A DNA stretch of 64,000 nucleotides, taken from Bacillus sonorensis NBRC 101234 = KCTC 13918 (GTDB lineage Bacteria; Bacillota; Bacilli; Bacillales; Bacillaceae). Location: positions 48,058-112,057 of the forward strand of contig NZ_BCVZ01000013.1 in the NCBI RefSeq assembly GCF_001592005.1, read 5' to 3'. The notes beneath the pieces are model-generated. The model was not told where the DNA came from, did no database searches, and saw only the letters and a list, made by a program, of their open reading frames with translations. How positions within the stretch are numbered: position 1 is the first letter of the stretch; each line of letters starts with the position of its first letter. Shown here one piece after another: positions 37,454 through 47,841 of this stretch. A program made the position numbers and the translations under genes.

Positions 37454-38448
37454 AAAAGAGTCTCCATATTAAACATCCTTACATGATGATCATTCTTCTT
37501 TTTCTAGTCATGCTTGCCTGCGTCATCATCAGCATGGGATATGGGGCGCTTTATATCGCACCTGGTGACGTGGTGAAAAATCTGTTCGGGATCAGCGGCG
37601 AATATCAGTTTATTATTCAAAAATACCGGCTTGCAAGGGTGGTTTTGGCGGTTCTGGCCGGAGCCGGTCTTGGCGTTTCTGGTGCGATTTTGCAGGGGGT
37701 GATCAGAAATCCGCTTGCATCCCCCGATGTTATTGGAATAACGAAGGGCGCCAGCCTGGCGGCGATGATCGTCATCCTGATTTTCCCCGCTGCGCCTCTT
37801 ATCGTTTTGCCGTTGTCTGCATTTGCCGGAGCCGGTCTGGTTGCTGTATTGTTAATGATATTCGTACGTAAAAAAAATGCCAGGCCTTCAACGATCGCGT
37901 TGGTTGGAATCGCCTTGGGCGCGGTTTGCCACGCGGGCATGCAATATATGATGGTCAAGTTTCCGGGGGATGTCAATGCCGCTTTGATTTGGGTAACCGG
38001 GAGCTTGTGGGGAAGGAACTGGGATGAGATCAAGCTCCTTGCTCCATGGCTGATGATATTTTTGCCGATTCTCTTCCTTTTGGCGTCCAAGCTTGATTTA
38101 ATGTCCCTTGGGGATGAGCTTGTCGACGGTTTGGGAGAGCGGTCGGCCCGTCTCAGGTTTATTTTAATATTTGCAGCTGTCGGCCTTGCCGGCAGCTGTG
38201 TGGCAGTCGTCGGTTCAATCGGATTTATCGGTTTAATAGCTCCGCATATTGCCAGAAGGCTTGTCGGAACAAAATCGAAGCATCTGCTCCCTGCTTCAGG
38301 GCTTGCGGGTTCGATCATACTGCTGGCCTCTGACAGCCTTGGAAGAGGGCTGATGCCGCCTGTAGAAATACCGGCCGGTATATTGACTGCGATTATAGGC
38401 GCTCCTTATTTTCTTTATTTACTAAAACAGGAAGCGGGAAAAAAGTGA
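37450..38448 (+). CDS. FecCD-family siderophore ABC permease 2
   Basis: 332 residues. Paralogue of the preceding permease with the same motif order ([67 protein letters not shown] and the [22 protein letters not shown] end). The two probably form the heterodimeric channel. GTG 37450 overlaps the preceding TGA (GTGA), indicating translational coupling. Confidence 0.9.
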   Translation: MKKSLHIKHPYMMIILLFLVMLACVIISMGYGALYIAPGDVVKNLFGISGEYQFIIQKYRLARVVLAVLAGAGLGVSGAILQGVIRNPLASPDVIGITKGASLAAMIVILIFPAAPLIVLPLSAFAGAGLVAVLLMIFVRKKNARPSTIALVGIALGAVCHAGMQYMMVKFPGDVNAALIWVTGSLWGRNWDEIKLLAPWLMIFLPILFLLASKLDLMSLGDELVDGLGERSARLRFILIFAAVGLAGSCVAVVGSIGFIGLIAPHIARRLVGTKSKHLLPASGLAGSIILLASDSLGRGLMPPVEIPAGILTAIIGAPYFLYLLKQEAGKK

Positions 38449-38464
38449 GAGGAGGATGATGACG

Positions 38465-39283
38465 GTGAAACTAGCGGCGGAAAAGCTGACTCTTTCTTAT
38501 GACACATCGACAATCATCAACGAGATTGATTTGGAAATACCAGAGGGCAAGATCAGCGTTCTGATCGGCTCAAACGGCTGCGGGAAATCAACGATATTGA
38601 AAGCCTTGGCAAGGATCATGACGCCTGAAAGGGGTTCTGTGTATCTGGACGGAAAAGAAATTCACAGGCAGCCGTCAAAAGAAATCGCGAAAAAAATGGC
38701 GATTTTGCCCCAATCGCCCCAGGCGCCGGAAGGGCTTACCGTGGAGGAGCTTTGCTACTTCGGAAGACATCCTCATAAAAAACTGCTTTCCAAGCATACA
38801 AAAGAAGATCATGACATGGTTGACTGGGCTTTACAAGCTACGGGAATGGAGGAGCTGCGCAATCGGACGCTTGATGCCCTTTCCGGCGGACAAAGGCAGA
38901 GAGCCTGGATTTCCATGTCTTTGGCGCAAGGCACGGATCTGCTTCTGCTTGACGAACCTACAACTTTTTTGGATATCGCGCATCAGATCGAAGTATTGGA
39001 GCTGTTAAAACAACTGAATCGGGAGCATGGCCGTACAATTGTCATGGTACTGCACGATTTGAATCAGGCGTCACAGTACGCCGATTATTTAATCAGCATA
39101 TTGGACGGGAAAGTATACAGCGCCGGAGCTCCTGTTGAAGTATTTACACCAGCGCTGTTCCGAGACGTTTTTGGCCTTGAATGCTGCATTATGAAAAGCC
39201 CGGTCGACCAAAAGCCGATGTGTCTGCCGACCGGATTATGCGGCAGAGCGCTTGTAAAAACAACGCGAAATATGAACGGATGA
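38465..39283 (+). CDS. Siderophore ABC transporter ATPase
   Basis: 272 residues of the FepC/FecE type. Walker [10 protein letters not shown] at 35-43, Q-loop in [17 protein letters not shown], signature [11 protein letters not shown], Walker [13 protein letters not shown] and H-loop [17 protein letters not shown] ends at 38455, so GTG 38465 (nine bases) is better spaced than the ATGs at 38456 and 38459, which would otherwise start the same frame. Last gene of the Fur-controlled operon. Confidence 0.9.
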   Translation: MKLAAEKLTLSYDTSTIINEIDLEIPEGKISVLIGSNGCGKSTILKALARIMTPERGSVYLDGKEIHRQPSKEIAKKMAILPQSPQAPEGLTVEELCYFGRHPHKKLLSKHTKEDHDMVDWALQATGMEELRNRTLDALSGGQRQRAWISMSLAQGTDLLLLDEPTTFLDIAHQIEVLELLKQLNREHGRTIVMVLHDLNQASQYADYLISILDGKVYSAGAPVEVFTPALFRDVFGLECCIMKSPVDQKPMCLPTGLCGRALVKTTRNMNG

Positions 39284-39314
39284 GGTTTGAGCTTACAGGC
39301 CAAACCTCTTTTTT
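39282..39314 (+). terminator. Terminator of the siderophore ABC operon
   Basis: 8-bp stem GAGGTTTG/CAAACCTC with an 11-base loop and six T's; the first base is the last base of the ATPase stop region. Confidence 0.82.
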
Positions 39315-39372
39315 CGTTTTAACAGAAGAGTCGTGTTACAGTAAAAGTAAAAGCCTAAGCGGGTGATGCCAT

Positions 39373-40095
39373 ATGTTTTTAAAAAAACTGACTTTGCTGC
39401 AAGAAAACATTTCTGATGATTCAACATATCCCTTTTCAATTCCGGCTATCAGACACTTGAATGAATTAACCTTTGAACAAAATGTTGCGTTTTTTGTCGG
39501 GGAAAACGGCTCCGGGAAATCGACCCTGCTTGAAGCAATCGCTGATAAATCCGGATTCAACACGGCAGGCGGTGGAAGGAATCATACATATAAAGTGCAT
39601 GCATCAGGCTCTTCCTTGGGAGACTATATCAGGCTTTCCTGGCTTCCAAAAGCAACAAACGGCTTTTTCCTGCGTGCTGAATCCTTCTATCATTTTGCGA
39701 CTTATATTGAGAAAGTAAATCCGGGATTAAGGGGCTATGGTGGCCGGTCCCTCCATCAACAGTCACATGGCGAATCATTTTTATCGCTTTTCAAACACCG
39801 TTTTGACGAAAAAGGGATCTATCTTCTCGATGAGCCTGAAGCTGCATTATCTCCGGCAAGGCAGCTGACTTTTTTGAAAATCATCCATGATTTGACCCGC
39901 AGCAGGAAAGCCCAGTTCATCATTGCTTCCCACTCCCCGATTTTGCTCGGATATCCGGAAGCGCAGATTTTCAGCTTTGACGGTGAAAACATTGCTGAAG
40001 TGAGCTATGAGAATACCGATCACTATATGCTGACAAAATATTTCCTTCAGCATCGCGAAAAGCTTCTTGCCGATCTGTTTTCAGAAGATGTTTGA
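39373..40095 (+). CDS. COG3910-type predicted AAA/ABC ATPase
   Basis: 240-residue stand-alone ATPase. Walker A GENGSGKST at 43-51, an RSLHQQSHGESFLSLF signature-like segment, Walker B IYLLDEPEAALSP and the switch His in IIASHSPILL. Cytoplasmic. Family members resemble SMC/RecF-type ATPases lacking the coiled coil; no partner is adjacent and no function is established. It has its own upstream gap after the siderophore operon, so it is not obviously part of that system. Confidence 0.88.
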   Translation: MFLKKLTLLQENISDDSTYPFSIPAIRHLNELTFEQNVAFFVGENGSGKSTLLEAIADKSGFNTAGGGRNHTYKVHASGSSLGDYIRLSWLPKATNGFFLRAESFYHFATYIEKVNPGLRGYGGRSLHQQSHGESFLSLFKHRFDEKGIYLLDEPEAALSPARQLTFLKIIHDLTRSRKAQFIIASHSPILLGYPEAQIFSFDGENIAEVSYENTDHYMLTKYFLQHREKLLADLFSEDV

Positions 40096-40122
40096 TGTGA
40101 AACGCGTTTCATAGGATATGAT
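40092..40122 (+). promoter_or_regulatory. bglC promoter with palindromic operator
   Basis: TTGATG and TATGAT with a 19-base spacer. The spacer is filled by the perfect 14-bp palindrome TGAAACGCGTTTCA (40098-40111). Its centre is GC rather than the CG of a cre site, so a specific repressor seems more likely than CcpA. Confidence 0.55.
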
Positions 40123-40150
40123 AAGATGCAAACAATTCAAATAGGAGTGA

Positions 40151-41593
<1,443 letters not shown>

Positions 41594-41607
41594 AGCAAAG
41601 AGAAAGC

Positions 41608-41633
41608 AAGGCGCTGAACAGCATCAGCGCCTT
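41608..41633 (+). terminator. Terminator of bglC
   Basis: 10-bp stem AAGGCGCTGA/TCAGCGCCTT with a six-base loop; the T-run is interrupted (CATTATTTT). Confidence 0.75.
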
Positions 41634-41906
41634 CATTATTTTGGGGCGCAGCAACTCGAATCAAACACAAGATGAGGATATTACAGATGATCCGATATAT
41701 AAAGTGAAGACAATCTTGTTTTCCCTTGTAAAAAATAGAATAGCTAATGTAATTTGCTGAGGATTTGAAAATTTCTTTGGGTGAAAAGAAGGTTTTTAAG
41801 ATGAAAAATCTAATTTTCCCATAACAAAGAAAAATGTTATACCTCTGGGAACCCCTATACAGGAGCTTACCCAACGAATGTTATAAAATAACCTGACAAG
41901 GAGTGG
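41634..41906. other. AT-rich gap before the microprotein gene
   Basis: No gene or structured RNA that I can support. It presumably carries the promoter of the microprotein-kinase pair; no convincing sigma-A, sigma-E or sigma-K element was found by eye. Confidence 0.4.
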
Positions 41907-41912
41907 ATGGAT

Positions 41913-42080
41913 GTGCTACGCAAACTTTTGAAATCGTTAAAAAACAGCAGTTACCGCAAATACAGCAGCAGCGACTATGGAAGGCGCCCGAACAAAAAGT
42001 ACAGCAGCAGCGATTATAGAAAAAAAGGCTATGGTCATCATCATTACAAAAGAAAACATAAGAAATTTTACAGCAGCTGA
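41913..42080 (+). CDS. Ser/Tyr/Lys/His-rich microprotein
   Basis: About 55 residues. The sequence contains two copies of a KYSSSDYGRRP / KYSSSDYRKKG repeat, then a His cluster (GHHHYKRKHKK) and ends FYSS; strongly basic, no hydrophobic core. AAGGAG (41898-41903) is nine bases before GTG 41913; an ATG two codons earlier (41907) is possible but too close. Composition resembles small spore-coat proteins of the CotG kind. The kinase gene starts six bases after the stop and has no ribosome-binding site of its own, so it depends on translation of this ORF. Confidence 0.7.
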   Translation: MLRKLLKSLKNSSYRKYSSSDYGRRPNKKYSSSDYRKKGYGHHHYKRKHKKFYSS

Positions 42081-42086
42081 TTTCCT

Positions 42087-42899
42087 GTGAAAACGGTTCT
42101 AAGATGGGTATTTGACCGCCCGTTAAAAAAGGGAACAGAAATTGCCGGACGATATCACATCAAACGTGTTCTGGGGATGGGGAGCTACGGCATCACATAT
42201 TTAGCCGAACGGCTTGACGGCGGAGGCCCTTGTGTCGTCAAACAGCTGCGAAAAACAAAAGGATGGACACAAGGCGGCCGGAAGTCTTTTGCCCGGGAAG
42301 CGGGGATTTTAAGCAAATTGGCCCCTCCTGCAGCGCCCCGCCTGTATGATGTATTGAAAATCGGGCGGAACCGCTTTATCGTGATGGAATATATTGACGG
42401 AAAAACGTTCGAAGATTTGATTTTTTATGAAGGCCGTATTTTTGACGAACGGCAAACTGTTTTAAGATTGCTTGAGGTTCTTCAAATCGTCTCTTCGATT
42501 CATGGCTGCGGGTTGATTCACCGCGATTTGAGAATACCCAATATTCTTGACGCGGGAGGAAGCATTCGCATTATCGATTACGGGCTTGCCTGCAGTCTGG
42601 CAGACCGTGAAAGGATAGTTTACAGGCACCCGGAAAAAAGGCTGATGCGATCCGTTTCTGTGAAAAGCGATTTTTATGCATTGGGGCATTTTACGCTGTT
42701 TCTTTTGTATTCAGGATATACACCTATAACAAAAGATGAAAAAAGCTGGGAAGAAGAGCTTTCTGTATCTCCCGGGCTAAAAGCCGTTTTACGAAAAATG
42801 CTGCAGATTGATCCTCCGTATGAAAGTGCCCAAGATATCATCGCCGACCTGAAGTCCTTCTGTTTAACCTCCGGGCAGGCAATAAAAGAAAATATGTAA
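42087..42899 (+). CDS. Hanks-type serine/threonine protein kinase (YbdM/PrkD-like)
   Basis: 270-residue soluble kinase without membrane segment. Glycine loop LGMGSYG at 29-35, ATP Lys52 in VVKQL, alpha-C Glu71, catalytic loop HRDLRIPN (Asp147, Asn152) and metal-binding Asp164 in an IDYGLA variant of DFG. All catalytic residues are present, so it should be active. The N-terminal WVFDRPLKKGTEI extension is shared with B. subtilis YbdM. Directly follows the Ser/Tyr-rich microprotein, a plausible substrate (inference). Confidence 0.9.
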   Translation: MKTVLRWVFDRPLKKGTEIAGRYHIKRVLGMGSYGITYLAERLDGGGPCVVKQLRKTKGWTQGGRKSFAREAGILSKLAPPAAPRLYDVLKIGRNRFIVMEYIDGKTFEDLIFYEGRIFDERQTVLRLLEVLQIVSSIHGCGLIHRDLRIPNILDAGGSIRIIDYGLACSLADRERIVYRHPEKRLMRSVSVKSDFYALGHFTLFLLYSGYTPITKDEKSWEEELSVSPGLKAVLRKMLQIDPPYESAQDIIADLKSFCLTSGQAIKENM

Positions 42900-42918
42900 T
42901 CAAAAGGGATGGTCATGA

Positions 42919-44428
42919 ATGAATTCAATTTTGATCACCGGGGCGGGACCGACAGGATTGGTGCTTGCGCTTTATCTTGCAAGGCGCGGGGTGCCGCTTC
43001 GCATCATTGACAAAAATTCAGGCCCGGGCCGGACATCCCGGGCAATGGCGGTTCATGCCCGTACACTTGAATTTTACCGGCAGCTTGACATCGCCGATGA
43101 AGCCGTTGCAAAAGGGATTAAGGTCAATGAGCTTCATATTCGCGGAGGCAGTAAAGAAAAGGGACGCGCCGAACTTGGGGATATGGGAGGAGGACTAAGC
43201 CCTTATCCTTTTGTTCTTAGCTTTGCCCAGGATGAACATGAGCAGTTTTTGCTTGAAAAGTTAAAGGAGTCCGGGATCGAGGTTGAATGGGAAACAGAGC
43301 TCAGCTCATTTATTGATGAAGGCGGATATGTAGCGGCTGAGCTAAAGAAAAACGGCAAAACGGAAACGGTCAAGGCCGCTTTTCTATGCGGGTGCGACGG
43401 CGCCCACAGCACCGTACGGCGCGGTTTGGGCCTCGATTTTCACGGAGGCACGTATGAGCACACCTTTTATGTCGCTGATGCGGAAGCATCAGGTGACGCC
43501 GCTTCAAAACATGATCTGAATATGTGCCTTGGTGAAGACGGATTTTGTATTGTGTTCCCAGTAAGGAGCACGGGTTTAAACCGATTCATCGGCATTCTCC
43601 CCCCGGCCTTGGAAGACCGCGGGAAGCCGGCGTTCGAAGATGTTGCTCCATTTATAGAAAATCTGCTCCAAAATTCACGGTGTGAACTGGTTTTCGACGT
43701 ATCGCGTTCATCATCGTGTGGCCGGTAAATTCCGCAAAGGGCGGGTTTTTATTTTAGGAGACGCCGGACATATTCATAGTCCGGTGGGCGGCCAAGGGAT
43801 GAATACGGGCATCGGTGATGCCGTTAATTTAGCATGGAAGCTGGCGGCGGTTCTTCATGGGCGGGCCGATGAAGCGGTTTTGGACAGCTATGAAACGGAA
43901 CGGCGTGCTTTTGCCCGGCAGCTTGTCAATACGACAGACAAGGCTTTTCATGCCATCATCGGTCAAAACCTTACGGGAAGGCTCGTCAGGACCGTTCTTA
44001 TTCCTCATGTCGCGCCGTTTCTCCTGGGTTTTTCAACGGTGAAAAAGGCCGCATTCAACACTGTCTCACAAATTCGCATCCATTATCGAGACAGTGCGCT
44101 GAGCGTGGGAAAGGCCGGGAAGCTTCAAGGTGGGGACCGTCTCCCTTGGGTCAGCGGTGATGGGATTGATAACTTCGCGCCGCTCATATCCGCTGATTGG
44201 CAGATTCACATCTATGGTGAGGCAACCGAGGAGATGCGTGAAACTGCGGGAAAACACAACCTTGCACTGTATGAGTTTAAATGGAACCCGGCCTGCGGGA
44301 AGGCGGGATTTCTGCGCAATGCCCTCTACCTTGTACGGCCGGATGGACACATAGGACTTGCAGACAGCAGACAGGATATTCCTAAGCTGTCCAATTATTT
44401 ATCATCATTTGGAATCGGACAAAAATGA
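42919..44428 (+). pseudogene. FAD-dependent aromatic monooxygenase, frameshifted
   Basis: PheA/TfdB-family flavoprotein hydroxylase split into two overlapping frames: 42919-43728 (frame ends SSSCGR) and 43682-44428 (resumes at NWFSTYRVHHRVAG). The N-terminal part has the FAD loop GAGPTGLVLALYLARRG and the CGCDGAHSTVRR motif; the second part has GDAGHIHSPVGGQGMNTGIGDAVNLAWKL and a thioredoxin-like C-terminus. Joined, it is ~500 residues, the family length. The break near 43680 seems to involve a lost segment as well as a frameshift. No slippery heptamer is obvious. Non-functional unless the break is a sequencing error. Confidence 0.8.
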
Positions 44429-44456
44429 AAAGCTGCCGGGATAACGGCAGCTTTTT
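44428..44456 (+). terminator. Terminator of the monooxygenase gene
   Basis: AAAAGCTGCCG pairs with CGGCAGCTTTT around GGATAA, followed by further T's. Confidence 0.85.
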
Positions 44457-44458
44457 AT

Positions 44459-44599
44459 TTAAATGATCCGATGCAGATGATCGGCTATTTCTACATGCTT
44501 ACTGCGGAGGCTGTCACCTCCATTGCGGCAAACTGTTCCTCTGGCAGGCCTGCGACTTGCGGTTTCAATTTGCCATTTAGTCATCTTTTCAAGTCTTTT
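44459..44599 (-). pseudogene. Remnant continuing the LXG gene frame
   Basis: After the TGA that ends the LXG gene (44600-44602) the same frame stays open for ~46 codons to TAA 44459-44461, starting KRLEKMTKWQIETA, which reads like a continuation of the helical LXG tail. Another minus-strand frame here gives LKPQVAGLPEEQFAAMEVTA before a stop. This looks like decay of the C-terminal region or of a following gene. Confidence 0.4.
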
Positions 44600-45364
44600 T
44601 CAAACGATTGTCTGACTTGCCTGTTCTTTATGTATGTTTGCCATTTTCCGGGCTTCGGCCTGGTCTTTTTTTAATTTGATATAGACTTCAACCCGTTTAT
44701 GTATGTTTTGTTTCAGTTGATAGGCTTCACTGCCCTGATAAGCTTTGGCATTGTAGCGAATGGGAGCGGCGCTTTTTCCCCGGCCGGTTGCGCTGATTAA
44801 AGCAGAGTAGTCTGCGGCGGCTAATTGCTGTGCGATTTCTGATGCTTCGTATTCTCTCTTGAGTAAGTGGTCAAGATCATTGACCGCTTGAATGGTGTCT
44901 GTAAGCACTTTGTTTGCGGCATCTAAATAATGTTTGAATTCAGCGGCTGAAAATGTCTCTAAGGAAATTAAGTCATTGATTTCCTCTAATATGCTTTTGA
45001 GTTCCTTTTTCTGTTCAGAAACCATCGTTTTCGAATTCAGATAGGCGTGAGCCAGCTGATTTTCAAGAAACTCCATGTCCACAAACGTGTCGCCCGAAAG
45101 ATTGGCATCGGCCATCATGCCTGAGACCCCGTTCAAAAACTGAATCTGCATATCGGCCAGATTGAGCCAGTCGTCGACAATACCGGCTTGATCCTTGTAA
45201 AACGCTTTAATGTTGTCCGCGCCTCTTCCCTGAAAGTCGTCGTCCAAATCGGCTATGCCCTGAAAAGCTTTTTTTAGGCTGACAAGATCTTCTCTAAACC
45301 TTTTGTACTCTTCCAGCCGCTCCTTCATCGCTGCTAATAGGGAGTTTGCTTCATAAACTTTCAT
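44600..45364 (-). CDS. LXG-domain protein lacking a toxin domain
   Basis: 254 residues, all alpha-helical. Begins MKVYEANSLLAAMKERLEEYKRFREDLVSLKKAF, with the LQG/DDDFQGRGADNIKAFY helix pair of LXG domains (residues ~1-200), the N-terminal targeting module of polymorphic toxins secreted by the type VII (ESX/Yuk) system. Such proteins are normally 450-650 residues with a C-terminal nuclease or other toxin; here the frame stops right after the LXG domain, and no immunity gene or DUF5082/5344 partner is adjacent. Either a truncated relic or an orphan. ATG 45364 after GGGGATGA. Confidence 0.8.
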   Translation of the reverse strand: MKVYEANSLLAAMKERLEEYKRFREDLVSLKKAFQGIADLDDDFQGRGADNIKAFYKDQAGIVDDWLNLADMQIQFLNGVSGMMADANLSGDTFVDMEFLENQLAHAYLNSKTMVSEQKKELKSILEEINDLISLETFSAAEFKHYLDAANKVLTDTIQAVNDLDHLLKREYEASEIAQQLAAADYSALISATGRGKSAAPIRYNAKAYQGSEAYQLKQNIHKRVEVYIKLKKDQAEARKMANIHKEQASQTIV

Positions 45365-45682
45365 TCTTCATCCCCTTCCCTCATCTTTTTAGTGAAGAGT
45401 TTACCACTTTGTAAAAGGGAGATGGTGAATAAATCCTAAAATTTAATGAAAATGAATCCTTTAGATCAGGAATTACAGGTTCGATTGTCCTGTTGTTTGG
45501 CCGGAGAGCTATCAGACTGGTTATTTTGAAGGCCAATTTTCCGAAACAGGTTTTAGGAAAGAGTATCTTTATTCGTTAAAAATGTGAAATACTGTGAACA
45601 ACCATAATAGAATTGGTGTTTTATGCTATCTTAAAATCAAAAAATGATAGAGAAAAAGACTGGGAAAATGAAGGAAATAAAT
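45365..45682. other. Non-coding gap upstream of the hyu-ABC operon
   Basis: AT-rich, no ORF with a credible ribosome-binding site and no structured RNA recognised. It contains a GTGAAATACTGTGAAC near-repeat (45586-45601) of unknown meaning. Confidence 0.4.
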
Positions 45683-45711
45683 TTGACTACTTTGTTTCAC
45701 TTTATTAATAT
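45683..45711 (+). promoter_or_regulatory. Promoter of the hyu-ABC operon
   Basis: TTGACT, a 17-base spacer and TAATAT, 70 bases before the hyuA TTG start; the only good sigma-A match in the gap. Confidence 0.65.
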
Positions 45712-45780
45712 TATAGTCACATATTTTAGAAAATAAGGGATTTTTGTCGAAATTTGTCTTGTAGAGGGAGGAGACGGGCT

Positions 45781-47841
45781 TTGAGTGCAGATAGATACCG
45801 CCTTGGAATCGATATTGGAGGAACTTTTACCGACCTTTCGTTGCTGAATCCGGAAGATGGGAGCCTGACCGCGGTAAAGACGCCGACAGTTCCGGATGAT
45901 CCGGCACGGGGCATTATAAATGGTTTAGCTCTGTTAAAGGAGAAGGAGATTCACCCTTCGAACATTCATTATTTTGTGCATGGCATGACGATTGGCTTGA
46001 ATACGCTGCTGCAACGGAAGGGGGCAAGAATCGCCCTTTTTGTGACCGAAGGTTTTCGCGACATTCTTTCTCTTCAGCGTCTGCGCCTTCCGATTCCGTA
46101 TGATTTCAGATCGCGAATGCCTGAGCCGCTTATTCCCCGCAAATACGTTTTTCCGATTAAAGAGAGAATGCTTTATGATGGATCTGAAAAAATTCCGCTC
46201 CATTTGAAAGAGGTTGATGAAGCAGTCGACAAAGTTTTGGAAGAAGGCCTTGAAGGCATCGTCATATCCTTCCTGCACAGCTACCGCAGCCCTTTGCACG
46301 AACATCAAGCTGCAGAGCGAATCAGGCAGAAAGCGCCGGAATTGGAGGTAGTGACATCTTCAGAGCTTTGGGCGCAAATGAGAGAATATGAACGTACGGT
46401 CATGTCTGTCGCCAATTTATATATAAAATCAAATGTACGGCACTATTTCGACACGCTGAAAGAGAGGCTCGCCACAGCGGGAATTCCGGCGACCCCATTT
46501 ATTACCCAGTCAAACGGGGGCTTAATGGATATTGAATCGGCTGCAAAGGCGCCTGTCAAAACGCTTTTTTCCGGGCCGGCCGCAGGAGTCATCGGGGCGA
46601 TTCGGGCTGCCGAATCTGCCGGAATACGCAATGTGATCACGTTTGATGTCGGGGGGACAAGCGCAGATATTTCAATCGTTGAAGAAGGAAAAGCTGCGCT
46701 TACACAGTCCAACCAAATCTCCGGTTTCCCGGTGGCCATTCCGTCCGTTGCAATGTATTCGATTGGAGCGGGCGGCGGTTCCTTTGCCTGGATCGATAAA
46801 GGGGGACTTTTGAAAGTTGGACCGGAATCGGTCGGATCACACCCTGGGCCGGCCTGTTATGGAAAAGGGGAAAAGGCCGCTCTTACCGATGCGTTTCTCG
46901 TTTGCGGCTATTTAAATCCCGCCCGGTTTGCTTCCGGGAAAATGAAGCTTTACTGCGAAAAATCAGAGGAGGCGCTCCGGCCGATCGCCGCTTATTTAGG
47001 TACGGATGTGCGGGGAGCAGCGGATCAAATGATTCAGGTGGCTGTTGCCAATATGTATACGGAGTTAAGCAATGTGATGGAACAGCGGGGATTTGATCCG
47101 AGAGAATTCAGCCTGTTGGCATTCGGAGGAGCCGGACCTGTGACGGCAAATTTTCTGGCGGAGGAAATTCAGGCGAAAAACGTGCTCATTCCTCCGAGCC
47201 CCGGTACATTATCGGCTTTGGGGGCTTTGACTGCAGACTTTGTCTATGATGCTGTTTATTCAAGACAGGTGCTGCTTGAAGATATGACCATGAGCGAATT
47301 GAAAGAGGAATTTGCAAAGCTGACGAAGCAAGCCGAAAAGTGGCTTGATAAACAGCGTGTACAGTCTTTGGCGGGCACGTCCCTCCTATTCTTGCTTGAC
47401 GCCCGTTATAAAGGACAGGCGTATGAGATAGAGCTTCCGGTTTCACCGGAATGGCTTGAAAGCAGCAGTCAGGCAGAAATTGCAGAATCCTTCCATTTGA
47501 TCCATGAACGCCAATACGGACACAGCGACGAAAAAACGAGCATTGAACTGATGAATATGCGCGTGAGGATCATAGGAAAAACGCCAAAACCGCCACTAAA
47601 AGAAATCAGCCGCTGCACGGGCTCAAATGCGGAGCCGGCAAGCAGAAGGACGATCATGTTAAAAGGCCGAACATATCAGGCTGATGTTTATGACCGACGC
47701 GCCCTTGCAAACGGGCAGAGCATCGATGGCCCCGCCATTATTGAGCAGGATGATTCAACGACGCTGATTCTGCCAAATTGGCAGGTTACTGCTGATCAAG
47801 CGGGAAACCTTATCATTGAACGGAAGGAGAGCGGACGATAA
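45781..47841 (+). CDS. Hydantoinase/5-oxoprolinase subunit A (HyuA-like)
   Basis: 686 residues. ATP-dependent amidohydrolase large subunit that opens hydantoin-, oxoproline- or acetone-like substrates with HyuB. Actin-like ATPase folds: RLGIDIGGTFTDLSLLN at the N-terminus, FSGPAAGVIGAIRAAES, FDVGGTSADISIVEEG and FGGAGPVTANFLAEE. Start TTG 45781, eight bases after GGGAGGAG; the 9-codon upstream extension would run through the site. First gene of a six-gene operon with hyuB and a polyamine-type ABC importer. Confidence 0.92.
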   Translation: MSADRYRLGIDIGGTFTDLSLLNPEDGSLTAVKTPTVPDDPARGIINGLALLKEKEIHPSNIHYFVHGMTIGLNTLLQRKGARIALFVTEGFRDILSLQRLRLPIPYDFRSRMPEPLIPRKYVFPIKERMLYDGSEKIPLHLKEVDEAVDKVLEEGLEGIVISFLHSYRSPLHEHQAAERIRQKAPELEVVTSSELWAQMREYERTVMSVANLYIKSNVRHYFDTLKERLATAGIPATPFITQSNGGLMDIESAAKAPVKTLFSGPAAGVIGAIRAAESAGIRNVITFDVGGTSADISIVEEGKAALTQSNQISGFPVAIPSVAMYSIGAGGGSFAWIDKGGLLKVGPESVGSHPGPACYGKGEKAALTDAFLVCGYLNPARFASGKMKLYCEKSEEALRPIAAYLGTDVRGAADQMIQVAVANMYTELSNVMEQRGFDPREFSLLAFGGAGPVTANFLAEEIQAKNVLIPPSPGTLSALGALTADFVYDAVYSRQVLLEDMTMSELKEEFAKLTKQAEKWLDKQRVQSLAGTSLLFLLDARYKGQAYEIELPVSPEWLESSSQAEIAESFHLIHERQYGHSDEKTSIELMNMRVRIIGKTPKPPLKEISRCTGSNAEPASRRTIMLKGRTYQADVYDRRALANGQSIDGPAIIEQDDSTTLILPNWQVTADQAGNLIIERKESGR

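Noticed and set aside
37617..38318. 233-codon minus-strand ORF inside the second siderophore permease
   Set aside because: Shadow of a GC-rich transporter frame; no motif and no initiation signal.
40098..40111. cre (CcpA) site at the bglC promoter
   Set aside because: The palindrome's centre is GC and the CG required by CcpA is out of register.
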